A stretch of DNA of 48,224 bases from Salinisphaera sp. (GTDB lineage Bacteria; Pseudomonadota; Gammaproteobacteria; Nevskiales; Salinisphaeraceae), in NCBI RefSeq assembly GCF_002729955.1, contig NZ_PBYA01000043.1, forward strand, positions 1-48,224, read 5' to 3'. Shown piece after piece: positions 6,860 to 16,488 of this stretch. How positions within the stretch are numbered: position 1 is the first letter of the stretch; each line of letters opens with the position of its first letter. The notes beneath the pieces were generated by a model. It worked only from the letters and a program-made list of their open reading frames with translations, was not told the origin of the DNA and ran no database searches. The position numbers and the translations under genes are program-made.

Positions 6860-8578
6860 GTGAGCCGGCTGACCCACAGGCTGCGTTCATTGTTGGCGCC
6901 GCGCGCGTTGCCGAGCTACGATCGAAACGCCTTCACGGCCGATCTCGTAGCCGCCACGGTGGTTACCGCCCTGCTGATTCCGCAGGCCCTGGCCTATGCC
7001 CTGCTCGCCGGCATGCCGCCGGAAACCGGGCTCTATGCCAGCATGCTGCCGTTGCTGGCCTATGCCATCTTCGGGCGCAGCCGTACGCTGGCCGTCGGCC
7101 CGTTCGCGGTGGTATCGATCATGACCGCGGCCGCCGCAGGCCATGTCTCGGCACAGACCGATATCGATAGCGTTACCGCCGCCATCACCCTCGCGCTTTT
7201 ATCCGGGGCGATTCTCATCGCCATGGGCGCACTGCGGCTGGGATTTCTGATCAACTTTCTGAGCCGGCCGGTCATCTACGGCTTCATCGCCGCCTCCGGT
7301 GTGCTGATCGCCGCCAGCCAGTTCGGTCGCCTGCTGGGCGTGCAGGCAAGCGGCCAGACCCTCTGGGCCATTGCCCGGGCGCTCTGGCAGGAACACGACG
7401 CCGTTCAGCCGAAGACCGTGCTGCTGGCCGGGGCCTGTCTGGCCTGGCTGATCGTCACACGGCGCTATCTGGCGAGCGCGCTATCGCGACTCGGCATTCC
7501 GAGCGCCGGTGCGCGGCTGCTCGGGCGTACCGGCCCCATTCTGCTGGTGCTGGCCACCACCGCGGCCAGCGCGGCCTTTGATCTGCATGCTCAGGGCATT
7601 GCCACCGTGGGTACGGTGACCGCCGGGCTGCCTGCGCTATCGCTGCCGCTGCCGCCGCTGGCGTCATTAACCTATCTCTGGCTTCCGGCGCTGCTGATCA
7701 GCATCGTCACCTTTGCCGAGTCGGTCTCGATGGCCCAGACTCTGGCCGGCCCCCGCAACGAGCGGATCGCCCCGAATCGCGAACTGGTGGGTCTGGGCTC
7801 GGCGAATATCGCATCGGCGCTGTCAGGCGCCTTTCCAGTGAGTGCGAGCCTGTCGCGCTCGGTGGTCAACGACGAAGCCGGCGCACGCACCCGGGCGGCC
7901 GGCGCGCTCACCGCGATCGGCGTGGCATTGAGCGCGCTGTTTTTCATGCCCATGCTCGCCTATCTGCCGCTGGTGACGCTGTCGAGCATCATCGTGGTTG
8001 CCATCCAGAGCCTGCTCAGCCCGAGCTCGTTCTTCAGCGCCTGGCGCTACTGCCGCCCGGACGGCTTCGCATGGCTGGCCACCTTCGGCGTGACCCTGGT
8101 TCTGGGCGTCAGCGGCGGCCTGATGACCGGCGTGGCCCTCTCGCTGGTCATCTATATCTATCGCACGTCGAAACCGCACTACGCGGTGGTCGGGCTGATG
8201 CCGAACTCCGAGCATTTTCGCAACGTGCGCCGTCACGGCGTACAAACGGCCGAGCATCTGACCATTCTGCGTATCGACGAGAGCCTGTATTTCGGCAACG
8301 CACGGTTCTTCGAGCAGGTGGTCGACGAGATTCGCGCCAGCCAGCCGGAGCTCACGGATCTGGTGCTCATGTGTCCGGCGGTCAACTTCATCGACTATTC
8401 GGCGCTGGAAAGCCTGGAGCTGATCAGCGACAAACTCGGCCAGCACGGCGTGCGCCTGCATCTGGCCGAGGTCAAGGGCCCGGTCATGGATCGCCTGCAA
8501 CAGACGGCGTTCCTCAAAAGCATGACCGGCGGCGTGTTCCTGAGCACCTACGACGCCTGGCGCACGCTCCAGCGGTAA
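6860..8578 (+). CDS. SulP family anion permease with STAS domain
   Basis: The 572-residue protein begins at a GTG. It has the SulP order: an N-terminal signature with PQALAYALLAGMPPETGLYA, about twelve membrane segments to residue ~430, then a cytoplasmic STAS domain at ~445-560. The STAS domain begins HLTILRIDESLYFGNARFFE and carries NFIDYSALESLELI at the usual regulatory loop. SulP proteins move sulfate, bicarbonate or dicarboxylates, often with Na+ or H+; the substrate cannot be told here. It converges with the first DUF72 gene, 15 bp apart. Nothing in the neighbourhood (no carbonic anhydrase, no sulfate-assimilation gene) narrows the substrate. Confidence 0.93.
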   Translation: MSRLTHRLRSLLAPRALPSYDRNAFTADLVAATVVTALLIPQALAYALLAGMPPETGLYASMLPLLAYAIFGRSRTLAVGPFAVVSIMTAAAAGHVSAQTDIDSVTAAITLALLSGAILIAMGALRLGFLINFLSRPVIYGFIAASGVLIAASQFGRLLGVQASGQTLWAIARALWQEHDAVQPKTVLLAGACLAWLIVTRRYLASALSRLGIPSAGARLLGRTGPILLVLATTAASAAFDLHAQGIATVGTVTAGLPALSLPLPPLASLTYLWLPALLISIVTFAESVSMAQTLAGPRNERIAPNRELVGLGSANIASALSGAFPVSASLSRSVVNDEAGARTRAAGALTAIGVALSALFFMPMLAYLPLVTLSSIIVVAIQSLLSPSSFFSAWRYCRPDGFAWLATFGVTLVLGVSGGLMTGVALSLVIYIYRTSKPHYAVVGLMPNSEHFRNVRRHGVQTAEHLTILRIDESLYFGNARFFEQVVDEIRASQPELTDLVLMCPAVNFIDYSALESLELISDKLGQHGVRLHLAEVKGPVMDRLQQTAFLKSMTGGVFLSTYDAWRTLQR

Positions 8579-8593
8579 GCACCGCGCTCGCGG

Positions 8594-9412
8594 TCAGTCG
8601 GCGACGCGCTGCTGCAGGGCCATGGCCGCATGCGGCGCACGAACCTTGCCCTCGCGTATGAAATAGGCAAAGACATCGCGTGGCTGACCGTCGTTGCCGG
8701 CGTGCCGGGCGGGGCCGACACAGGACAGATCATCAGGCAAATCGCCGCGCGCCCAGCTACGCAAACGGGCGGACCAGGCCTCGAGCGCATCGGCCGAATA
8801 GCCGGTTTCGATGGCGTTGTCGCCACGCTGCAGACGCGCATAGACGAAATCCGCGGTCGGATCGGCGATGGCCGGATAGTCGTCGCTATCGGCATAGACG
8901 ATCGCCACCCCGGCCTCGCGGCAAAGATTCACCGCATCGGCACAGGCGAAGCTATCGTGGCGCAGCTCCATCGCATGACGCAGATCGAGCCCGTCGACCG
9001 TTGCCGGCAGCAGATCGAGAAAGGCGGCGAATTCGTCAGCCTGGAAAGGCTTGCTCGGCGGCAACTGCCAAAGGATGGGGCCAAGCCGATCGCCCAGCGC
9101 TGATAACCCCGAGTTCACGAACCGTGCAATGCCCTCGCCGGCCTCGTCGAGACGCTTGCGGTTAACCACATAGCGCGGCGCCTTGAGCGAGAAAACGAAA
9201 TCATCAGGCGCAGCCTGTGCCCAGCGCTCGAAGGTCGCGGGCTTCTGGGTACGGTAATAGGTGCCGTTGATTTCGAGCGTGGCGAGCTTTTCTGCCGCGT
9301 ACGCCAGCTCGTTCTTTTGGGCGAGATCGTCGGGGTAGAACGTGCCTCGCCAGGGTTTGTAGGTCCAGCCGCCAATGCCGGTACGAATGGTGGCGCGCGG
9401 TTGCGTGGTCAT
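8594..9412 (-). CDS. DUF72 domain protein, copy 1 (272 aa)
   Basis: The start is the ATG at 9412, giving MTTQPRATIRTGIGGWTYKP; a longer frame from 9442 adds an unlikely leader. The DUF72 TIM-barrel signature is clear: GIGGWTYKPWRGTFYPDDL, LEINGTYYRTQKPATFERWA, FSLKAPRYVVNRKRL, LGPILWQLPPS, and the C-terminal DFVYARLQRGD with DVFAYFIREGK. The family (YecE-like) is widespread, and its biochemical role is unsettled. A divergent paralogue lies 2.3 kb away at 11739. Gene order around the two copies differs, so this is not a recent local tandem duplication. Confidence 0.93.
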   Translation of the reverse strand: MTTQPRATIRTGIGGWTYKPWRGTFYPDDLAQKNELAYAAEKLATLEINGTYYRTQKPATFERWAQAAPDDFVFSLKAPRYVVNRKRLDEAGEGIARFVNSGLSALGDRLGPILWQLPPSKPFQADEFAAFLDLLPATVDGLDLRHAMELRHDSFACADAVNLCREAGVAIVYADSDDYPAIADPTADFVYARLQRGDNAIETGYSADALEAWSARLRSWARGDLPDDLSCVGPARHAGNDGQPRDVFAYFIREGKVRAPHAAMALQQRVAD

Positions 9413-9574
9413 GGCCCAGCCTGGCGGAATACGGGCTGGCATACTCGCACACCCAATGCGGCGCCTACGAGGCCTGGTTAGCCGTCAGAGGCCGGGCACG
9501 TTGTATGCGAGCCACTGGCAGCGCAAAATTCGCGCGCGAATCCCACACTTCGAACCCGACCGAGGCCCGCCAAC

Positions 9575-10231
9575 GTGATCAGCTACCGCCGCCGCGAACG
9601 TGTGATTGCTGCCGGCCTGACCTCGCTGTCCGGCTATGTGGATGCCATGGGCTTCATTGCGCTGGGCGGCTACTTCGTGTCGTTCATGAGCGGAAACTCC
9701 ACCCGCCTGGGCGTGGGGCTTGAAAGCGCCTGGTCGAAGGCGGCCCTGCCCGCCATGTTGATCGGCCTGTTCGTGGCCGGCGTGGTGCTCGGCACGCTCA
9801 CCGGCCAGATCGCGCGAAGCCGCCGCCCGAGCGCGGTCGTGGCGCTGGTGACGGCGCTGCTCGGAGCGGCCGCCCTATCCCACGATGCCGGCATGACCTC
9901 GCTGGCGGTGATGTGCATGGCCCTGGCCATGGGTGCGGAAAACACGGTGTTCGAACGTAACGGCGAAGTCACCATCGGCTTGACCTATATGACGGGCACC
10001 CTGGTCAAGCTCGGCCAGCGCGTGACCGCGGCCCTGCTCGGCCAGGGCGATCGTTTCGCCTGGGCCTGGTATCTGCTGCTGTGGCTTAGCCTGGTCGCCG
10101 GCACGCTGGTCGGCGCGGCGGTATATACCCGTATCGGCCTCGACGGCCTCTGGTTCGCGGCCCTCGCGGCGGCGGCCCTCGGCGTCGCGGCGCATCGCCA
10201 TATCGGTGCCGAAGCGAATTCGAAGCGCTGA
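9575..10231 (+). CDS. YoaK/DUF1275 family membrane protein
   Basis: The 218-residue protein has six or so membrane helices. The DUF1275 hallmark near the N-terminus is visible: LTSLSGYVDAMGFIALGGYF followed by VSFMSGNSTRLGVGL. A middle segment reads ALAMGAENTVFERNGEVTIG. The start is a GTG with GAGG about 10 nt upstream. Some members have been linked to acid resistance or polyamine phenotypes, but no transport activity is firmly established. It is divergent from DUF72 copy 1 across 162 bp, which must hold both promoters. Confidence 0.9.
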   Translation: MISYRRRERVIAAGLTSLSGYVDAMGFIALGGYFVSFMSGNSTRLGVGLESAWSKAALPAMLIGLFVAGVVLGTLTGQIARSRRPSAVVALVTALLGAAALSHDAGMTSLAVMCMALAMGAENTVFERNGEVTIGLTYMTGTLVKLGQRVTAALLGQGDRFAWAWYLLLWLSLVAGTLVGAAVYTRIGLDGLWFAALAAAALGVAAHRHIGAEANSKR

Positions 10232-10459
10232 TCAAATCATCGCGAATCGCGCTCCAGCCCTCGAATACATGGCGCTCGCGTTATGGCCAGACCAAGCTCG
10301 CACAACGCCATAGCGGCGCGCTTGCGGCCGACCGCCTTGGGCGCACGGCGCCGGGCGCCACAACGCTTTGGTACGATTTTCCCTAGCATTCGTGTGACGT
10401 TGCCACGATAATTCCGGCCACTTTCAAGCTAGCCGAGTCATGCGCCGATACCAGTGCGT

Positions 10460-11311
10460 ATGAGCCGGACGTCGTTCCATGCCTTATGGATGACCGTGTT
10501 TGCATCTCGTCATAATCGCGCGCCGGCGCATTCCCCGCTGCAGGCGCCTTCGCCTTCATATCAGCACGCGCCGTCGGGTCGGCTACGCTCGTTCGTGCGC
10601 CGCGTCGGCGTATGGAAAGGCACGGCCGTCTTCACCTTCGCTTCGACCCTTGTCGCCTTTGCCGTCACCGGCATCAGCCTGGAACTGGCTGGCCTTAGAC
10701 ACGGCGCAATCGGCTACCTGATCGCGCTTGCCTGTTCGCTGACGATCATGCCGACGATGATGGTCGCGCTGCTGTCGCTGATCAAACGACTGGATGAGGC
10801 CGAATACGAGTTGTATCGACTGGCCCGCACCGACGAACTGACCGATCTCCCCAACCGGCGTGCGCTGTTTGAAGCCGCCGTCCAGCCGTTGCAGACCGAG
10901 ACCGCGGTGGCCCTGCTGTTCATCGATATCGATCATTTCAAACGCGTGAACGACACCTACGGCCACCGCATCGGCGATATCATTCTCTGTCGCGTCGCCG
11001 AGGCGATCGACGCGCAGCTCTCGACGCACGGGCTGCTATGTCGCTTTGGCGGCGAAGAATTCGCCGGCCTGCTCTACGATACGCCCTCCGCCGACGCACG
11101 CGATATCGCCGAGGCCCTGCGCGAACATATCCAGCGCACTCCGATCACGGTGGGCGAGCACACCCTCTACATCACGCTGAGCATCGGCGTGGCCACCGCC
11201 GCCAACGCACGCCAGAGTCGTATCACCACGCTCATCGACCATGCTGATCAGGCGGTCTACAAGGCCAAAAGCGCGGGCCGCAACAGAATTCATCTCGCGC
11301 CCACGGCATGA
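10460..11311 (+). CDS. Membrane-anchored diguanylate cyclase (GGDEF)
   Basis: The frame opens at a GTG (10454); I prefer the ATG two codons later. A basic N-terminus is followed by two membrane helices at about residues 55-105 (VFTFASTLVAFAVTGISLEL; IGYLIALACSLTIMPTMMVA). A GGDEF domain runs from RTDELTDLPNRRALFE to the C-terminus, with active-site GGEEF at 197-201 and the metal/substrate segment FIDIDHFKRVNDTYGHRIGD. The RxxD inhibitory site upstream of GGEEF is absent (sequence STHG). It should make cyclic di-GMP from two GTP without classic product inhibition. The two-helix front end offers little room for a sensor domain. Confidence 0.9.
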   Translation: MSRTSFHALWMTVFASRHNRAPAHSPLQAPSPSYQHAPSGRLRSFVRRVGVWKGTAVFTFASTLVAFAVTGISLELAGLRHGAIGYLIALACSLTIMPTMMVALLSLIKRLDEAEYELYRLARTDELTDLPNRRALFEAAVQPLQTETAVALLFIDIDHFKRVNDTYGHRIGDIILCRVAEAIDAQLSTHGLLCRFGGEEFAGLLYDTPSADARDIAEALREHIQRTPITVGEHTLYITLSIGVATAANARQSRITTLIDHADQAVYKAKSAGRNRIHLAPTA

Positions 11312-11336
11312 AGCGATTCGTGATCGCTAATCGGCG

Positions 11337-11654
<318 letters not shown>

Positions 11655-11738
11655 GGCATTGCTCGTCTGGATAAATGAATTCGATGTGATTGCGCCCCGG
11701 CGCCGCGCCACGGCGTGCAAGCAGACGTATACGAGCCG

Positions 11739-12782
11739 CTAGCTGCGATCGCGACTACGGGCCATCGCCTGTATGGCTTCGGCCAGCGCCCGTACCGATT
11801 CCGGCGCGCAGCCTTCGGCCTTGTTGTTGATGGTCACATACACCGGCTGGTCCTGACGAGCCGTTCCGGCTGCCACACGGGCCACGATCTCGCGCGTATG
11901 CAGGTCGGGGTCGACCATCTGGTCGAACGGGGCATAGCTTTCCCGGGCTGCTTCGTAGCCGTAGGCGCCATGGCGAGGGTTGAGGTTCCATCGACACACG
12001 AACGGCCCGGGCCAGAGCTGGCGCAGAATGGGCAGCTGTTCGGCCGGAGCCGGCATCTTCGGATGCAGCCCGAGGCAGTAGGTCGCGCCGCTGTCCTTGA
12101 GCGCGTCGACAAACGCCGGGGCCAGCCACTGCGGATTGCGTACCTCCACGGCCACCACGGCCGCCGGCAGTCGCGTCTTGACCCGCTGCGCGCTGCGCAG
12201 CACCTCGTGCAGCCGCGCGATCAGGCCGTCGAGATCGGCCAGCACGCGCCCCGGCAGCGGGCTGATCTGAAACACCAGCGCGCCGAGTTTTTCGCCCAGG
12301 CCCTCGCTCGCGGGCGCGGCGAACTCATGCCATGCCAGATCCGCATCCAGAAAATCGGGGTTGTCGCGTACGCCCTGGCCGCCGCTTTCGCGAATCAGCG
12401 CATCCGTGACCCGGGCCGGTGCCTTGACCAGAAAGCGAAACCCTTCCGGCACCTGATCGGCATAGGCCGCGTACTGGGCAACGCTCAGCGGCCGATAAAA
12501 AGCCCGGTCCAGACTCACCGCGCCGAACAAGGGGTGGCGAGCATAGGCCGACAGGCCCGCCCGCGAGAGCTGTTTTTCGCTGTACAGACGATCCCATACG
12601 CGATTGGCCCAGCCGGGGAAATGCCAGGACGACGTACCCAGGTGCAGCTGGGCCGGCAGCTCCGCTGCCAAGCGCTCGAGCGATTCATCCGGCACGGCCG
12701 CACCCACGCCGGCCTGGGCCGGTGCCTGATCGCCAAACAGCGATCCGGTGCCTGCCGAGTCAAACGGCTCGTCAGCGTTCAT
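11739..12782 (-). CDS. DUF72 domain protein, copy 2 (347 aa)
   Basis: I take the ATG at 12782; a TTG at 12806 would add eight residues. Compared with copy 1 it has an ~50-residue N-terminal extension (ADEPFDSAGTGSLFGDQAPA). The family core follows: LHLGTSSWHFPGWANRVWD, LFGAVSLDRAFYRPLSVAQY, GFRFLVKAPARVTD, LGALVFQISPLPGRVLADL, and the C-terminal QPVYVTINNKAEGCAPESVR. The two paralogues differ too much for recent duplication. Its stop lies 85 bp before the DUF1244 start on the same strand. Function unknown. Confidence 0.92.
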   Translation of the reverse strand: MNADEPFDSAGTGSLFGDQAPAQAGVGAAVPDESLERLAAELPAQLHLGTSSWHFPGWANRVWDRLYSEKQLSRAGLSAYARHPLFGAVSLDRAFYRPLSVAQYAAYADQVPEGFRFLVKAPARVTDALIRESGGQGVRDNPDFLDADLAWHEFAAPASEGLGEKLGALVFQISPLPGRVLADLDGLIARLHEVLRSAQRVKTRLPAAVVAVEVRNPQWLAPAFVDALKDSGATYCLGLHPKMPAPAEQLPILRQLWPGPFVCRWNLNPRHGAYGYEAARESYAPFDQMVDPDLHTREIVARVAAGTARQDQPVYVTINNKAEGCAPESVRALAEAIQAMARSRDRS

Positions 12783-12832
12783 CGCGCGATCCCGATAGTC
12801 AGCCAACCCGATCCGTCAGGCGCCGCATACAC

Positions 12833-13129
12833 CTACGACTTGTCGCGACCGGTATAGCGATCGAAGTTCGCCATGCATTCATCGAAATGGTCTTCGAACA
12901 TCTTGCGGTACTGGGCAGTGAAGTACTCGATGGCGTTGTCGCGCTCTTCGGCCATATCGTCGCGGGTTTCGGCCGTGGCCGCGACCTGGAAGGCATTGAA
13001 CCGGGCCGTGGCATACATCAGCGAGGCGCTGACCTGACCGGCCGATACGCTCTGCGACTGGCGGTTGGCGATATCGATTACTTCATCCGCGCGGCTGCGA
13101 AACGCCGGGGATAGGCTTTTTCCACTCAT
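12833..13129 (-). CDS. DUF3144 domain protein
   Basis: A 98-residue protein from the ATG at 13129. The same frame stays open upstream to 13585, but that part lies antisense to the DUF917 gene and is not family-like. The DUF3144 pattern is seen in EVIDIANRQSQSVSAGQVSA, SLMYATARFNAFQVAAT and NAIEYFTAQYRKMFEDHFDE. It is a small soluble helical protein without signal peptide. Its stop lies 50 bp before the DUF72 copy 2 start, so DUF3144, DUF72 and DUF1244 may form one operon. Function unknown. Confidence 0.88.
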   Translation of the reverse strand: MSGKSLSPAFRSRADEVIDIANRQSQSVSAGQVSASLMYATARFNAFQVAATAETRDDMAEERDNAIEYFTAQYRKMFEDHFDECMANFDRYTGRDKS

Positions 13130-13336
13130 GGGTGCCTGTGCTGAAAGACATGAATTGAGGCGGCACAGGATACCGGAGACGTCGATCCACGAAACGCGCC
13201 GGACGATACCCCCATATCCAGCGCTGCTGCGCGCAGGCAACGACGATGCTTCGATCGCGAGTTCCCCGAGCTTGCTGATTAAGAACCCGCCTGAAGCGCC
13301 GACAAAGTAAAAGCAATTCATTCGAACCAACAATCC

Positions 13337-14515
13337 ATGAGCTATCGCTACGGGCTGGAAGATTTTCATTCGATCGCCGTCGGCGCGGCATTGCTCGGCA
13401 GCGGCGGCGGCGGCAGCTACCACGACGCCCGCGATGTCATCACCCAGCTGGGCGATAGCGGCTGGACCGGTACCGTGGATGTGCGCGACTACGACGGCAC
13501 GACCGATGCCTGCGTACTCGCCATGATGGGTTCGCCCGACGCGGCCGAGAATCTGGCTCTGGCCGATATCAAGCGCTCCATGCATAACACCGTAGACGCC
13601 TTCGGCAGGCTCTGCGGTGTCACGCCCCGCTGCGTGATTCCGGTCGAAATCGGGCCCATCAATTCAACCGTACCGCTGATCGCGGCGGCCTTGAACAGCC
13701 AATCGATCGCGTGGGTTGTCGACGGTGACGGCGCCGGCCGTGCCGTGCCCCAACTGCCCCAGACCGTTTATGGCGGCGCCGCCAACCTGGCGCCCAGCCC
13801 CTGCGTGCTCGCCGACGATGCTGCCAACACCGGCGCGATCCGCTCGGCCCGCGTCGACGCGGCAGACGCGGCGGCAGTGGAATCGCTGGCCGGCAGTCTC
13901 GTGAATGCGTTCGGCAGCTATGCGGGGATCATGCTCTGGCCTTCCACACAGGCCAACGGGTACGCATTAGAAAACAACTATTTGCCCGGAACGTTAGAAC
14001 AAACGCGAAAATTGGGGCAATATCTCAGTCAGGGGGACGAAAAACCGGCAACGCAGGCAGTGGTCGACCGTATTACGGCGATCACCGGTCGGCGCGCGTC
14101 GGCGACTCTGACCTGCGTTTACATCACCGCAGTCGAACAGACCACCAGTCTGGCGTCGCTGGACGTCGGCAGAATCCGGCTCGACGACCATCCGGATATC
14201 GCCCAGAGCCGCCACACGTACTATCTGTACAACATGAACGAGAATCTGATCCTGTATTCCGCCCAGCACGAGGCGCCGCTGATCGTTGCGCCGGACTCGA
14301 TCTGCTATTACGCCGAGCGCACGGGCCGCGGCTTCTCGAACGCTTTCGACGACCTCGCCCCCTACTATGACCAGGCGCAAGGTCGCAGCACCGGCGTCGC
14401 AATCAGCGTCATCAAGATCGACGCCGCCCCGGCGTTTCGTCAGACCGCCGGCGTGGTCGAGAGTTTCACCAAACTTTTACGCGCGATCGGCTACGGTGGC
14501 CGGCTCCCCGGCTGA
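13337..14515 (+). CDS. DUF917 family protein (S-methyl thiohydantoin desulfurase-like)
   Basis: The 392-residue protein matches DUF917 end to end. The N-terminus has AALLGSGGGGSYHDARDVI, the family's glycine loop. PVEIGPINSTVPLIAAAL and VVDGDGAGRAVPQLPQTVY follow. The C-terminal half contains ENLILYSAQHEAPLIVAPDS and ends at residue ~390. DUF917 proteins are related to hydantoin-utilisation enzymes and are usually found beside hydantoinase or permease genes; neither is here. Instead the next gene, 18 bp downstream on the same strand, is a PAS-GGDEF cyclase, and an AEC transporter converges from the right. It starts in a 207-bp divergent gap shared with DUF3144. Confidence 0.9.
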   Translation: MSYRYGLEDFHSIAVGAALLGSGGGGSYHDARDVITQLGDSGWTGTVDVRDYDGTTDACVLAMMGSPDAAENLALADIKRSMHNTVDAFGRLCGVTPRCVIPVEIGPINSTVPLIAAALNSQSIAWVVDGDGAGRAVPQLPQTVYGGAANLAPSPCVLADDAANTGAIRSARVDAADAAAVESLAGSLVNAFGSYAGIMLWPSTQANGYALENNYLPGTLEQTRKLGQYLSQGDEKPATQAVVDRITAITGRRASATLTCVYITAVEQTTSLASLDVGRIRLDDHPDIAQSRHTYYLYNMNENLILYSAQHEAPLIVAPDSICYYAERTGRGFSNAFDDLAPYYDQAQGRSTGVAISVIKIDAAPAFRQTAGVVESFTKLLRAIGYGGRLPG

Positions 14516-14533
14516 TACCCCCGGACTGCCCGC

Positions 14534-15511
14534 ATGGAAGAAGAAGCGCTCTATCGAAGACGACTGGATCTCGCGCTCGAATGTAGCGGGCTGGATCTTT
14601 GGGAGAACGACCTGCTCACCGGCGAGGTCATCTTCGGGCTTGATCGCGTTTTCTCCGATCTGGGCTACGACAAGAGCGAATCGGCCGGCTATGTCGACGA
14701 CATATTCTCGCTGATGCATCCGGACGACAAACCGGCTGTCGAACAGGCCATCGCGGACCATCTCGCGGCAAAGACGGAGCGCTACTACAGCGAATTCCGT
14801 ATTCGGGCCAAGTCCGGCGCCTGGGCCTGGTATGCCAACTACGGCAAGATTCTCGACCGCGAAGGCGACGACCCGGGCCATCGCTTCTGTGGCGTATGTT
14901 TCAACCTCGACGTCAAGAAGCGTCAGGAAGAAGAGTTGCAGGGCCTCAACGCCAAGCTGCGCGAACAGAACGCCCTGCTCGAACGCATGAACGCAGAACT
15001 CCACGCCCTGGCCACCAGCGACTCGCTGACCGGTCTTCGAAATCGTCGCTATCTGCTGAAAACCGGCGAGGACGAATTCGCCCGGGCTCGCCGGCTCAAG
15101 CACGAGCTGGCCCTGCTGCTCATCGATATCGACTGGTTCAAGCGCGTCAACGATACCCTGGGCCATGTCGCCGGCGACGAAGTCATTCGCGCAGTCGCAC
15201 GCCGTTGCAGCGATGGCACTCGCGCCCACGTCGACACGGTAGGCCGCATCGGCGGCGAGGAATTCGCGATCTTATTGCCGACGGTCGGCCTCGCCGAAGC
15301 GCTCGAGCTGGCGGACCGGCTGCGACTGGAGGTCGCCCGCCAGCCGGTGGCCGTAACCGCCGAGCAAAGCATCAATGTGACGATCAGCACGGGGGTCGCC
15401 ATACTCGCCCCCGAGTGCCAATCCTTCCACGACCTGATGCTGCTCTCCGATCGCGCCCTGTACCGCGCCAAGAACGCAGGCCGCAACACCGTCTGCGGAC
15501 CCGCGGCCTGA
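14534..15511 (+). CDS. PAS-GGDEF diguanylate cyclase (soluble)
   Basis: This 325-residue protein has no membrane segment. Residues ~10-125 form a PAS_3-type domain (DLWENDLLTGEVIFG; LMHPDDKPAVEQAIADHL; YYSEFRIRAKSGAWAW). A coiled linker rich in Glu, Leu and Asn follows (KKRQEEELQGLNAKLREQ). The GGDEF domain starts at SDSLTGLRNRRYLLK, with GGEEF at 240-244. Five residues before it the sequence is AHVD rather than RxxD, so the inhibitory site looks absent. Its start is 18 bp after the DUF917 stop, so the two are very likely co-transcribed. Confidence 0.92.
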   Translation: MEEEALYRRRLDLALECSGLDLWENDLLTGEVIFGLDRVFSDLGYDKSESAGYVDDIFSLMHPDDKPAVEQAIADHLAAKTERYYSEFRIRAKSGAWAWYANYGKILDREGDDPGHRFCGVCFNLDVKKRQEEELQGLNAKLREQNALLERMNAELHALATSDSLTGLRNRRYLLKTGEDEFARARRLKHELALLLIDIDWFKRVNDTLGHVAGDEVIRAVARRCSDGTRAHVDTVGRIGGEEFAILLPTVGLAEALELADRLRLEVARQPVAVTAEQSINVTISTGVAILAPECQSFHDLMLLSDRALYRAKNAGRNTVCGPAA

Positions 15512-15530
15512 GCCGATCCCTCCGCCCCTA

Positions 15531-16445
15531 TCAGCCAGTCAGCAACAGCCAGAGCGGTAACGTCAACATCGCAAGCGCGGTCTGTAGCGTGATCGCAGCC
15601 GCCATGAGTTCACCGTCGCCGCCCAGCTGGCGGGCCAGAATATAGGCCGACGTTGCCGTGGATACGCCTGTGAACAGCAAGACCACGTCGCGGCTGACCG
15701 TATCGAGCCCGATCGCCCAGGCCAGTGCCATGGCAAGCGCCGGCACGACGACCAGCTTCACGCCGCTGGTCAGCCAGAGCGTGCGCCCGCCCCGCCATAC
15801 ATGGCGCGGCCGTAGCGCAACGCCCACGGCGATAAGCCCGATCGGCAACGCCGGCCGCCCGAGCAGACCAAGCAACGACTCGCTCCACCCCGGCAGGCCG
15901 ATATTCAAACCATTCAGCGCGATGCCGACGATACAGGCCAGAATCAGCGGGTTGCGCAACAGTTCGAACAGGCTGCGCGCCATGCTCGTGCGACCCAGCG
16001 CGCCGACGCCGATGAAACAGGCTACGCTCAAAAGGTTGACCGTCGGCACGAGCAGAGCAATCACCACCGCTGCGCTGGCCATGCCGGCCTCGCCGTGCAG
16101 GGCGCCGGCCCCGGCAATGGCGACATAGGTGTTAAAACGCAGTGCGCCCTGGAACGCCGAGGTAAAAGCGGCATCGTCGCGGGCCAGGTAGCGGCGTAGC
16201 AACCAAAGACAGATCGCCACCGCTAATATCGTACCCAGGCACACCACCGCCAGCCGGGCCACGGGCACACCGCCGACGTCGGCCGTGGCCAGCGTGTGCA
16301 CGAGCAAGGCGGGAAAGAACAGGTAGTAGACCATTCTTTCCGCGCGCGGCCAGAAGTCGCCGCCCGGATAGTTGATCCGCCCCAGTACGAAACCGAACAA
16401 GATCAGGGCAAACAACGGCCCCAGTGCGTTCTGAATCGCGAGCAT
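15531..16445 (-). CDS. AEC family transporter (auxin efflux carrier-like)
   Basis: The ATG at 16445 (MLAIQNALGPLFALILFGFV) gives 304 residues and ten predicted helices, as usual for AEC permeases; the frame upstream overlaps the neighbouring gene and is not family-like. Characteristic parts are YYLFFPALLVHTLA in helix 2, RFNTYVAIAGAGALHGEAGM in the middle, and the C-terminal NPLILACIVGIALNGLNIG followed by TSAYILARQLGGDGELMAAA. Bacterial AEC proteins carry small organic acids such as malate or malonate. Substrate unknown; its convergence with the DUF917/PAS-GGDEF pair may be coincidental. Confidence 0.9.
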   Translation of the reverse strand: MLAIQNALGPLFALILFGFVLGRINYPGGDFWPRAERMVYYLFFPALLVHTLATADVGGVPVARLAVVCLGTILAVAICLWLLRRYLARDDAAFTSAFQGALRFNTYVAIAGAGALHGEAGMASAAVVIALLVPTVNLLSVACFIGVGALGRTSMARSLFELLRNPLILACIVGIALNGLNIGLPGWSESLLGLLGRPALPIGLIAVGVALRPRHVWRGGRTLWLTSGVKLVVVPALAMALAWAIGLDTVSRDVVLLFTGVSTATSAYILARQLGGDGELMAAAITLQTALAMLTLPLWLLLTG

Positions 16446-16488
16446 CTCGCCTAGCCTAATTCGAAACGTCTTGGTTGGCGGCTGCGGT

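Noticed and set aside
11715-12857. 380-codon open frame antisense to DUF72 copy 2
   Set aside because: The opposite strand encodes a recognisable DUF72 protein with proper motifs; the antisense frame is a composition effect.
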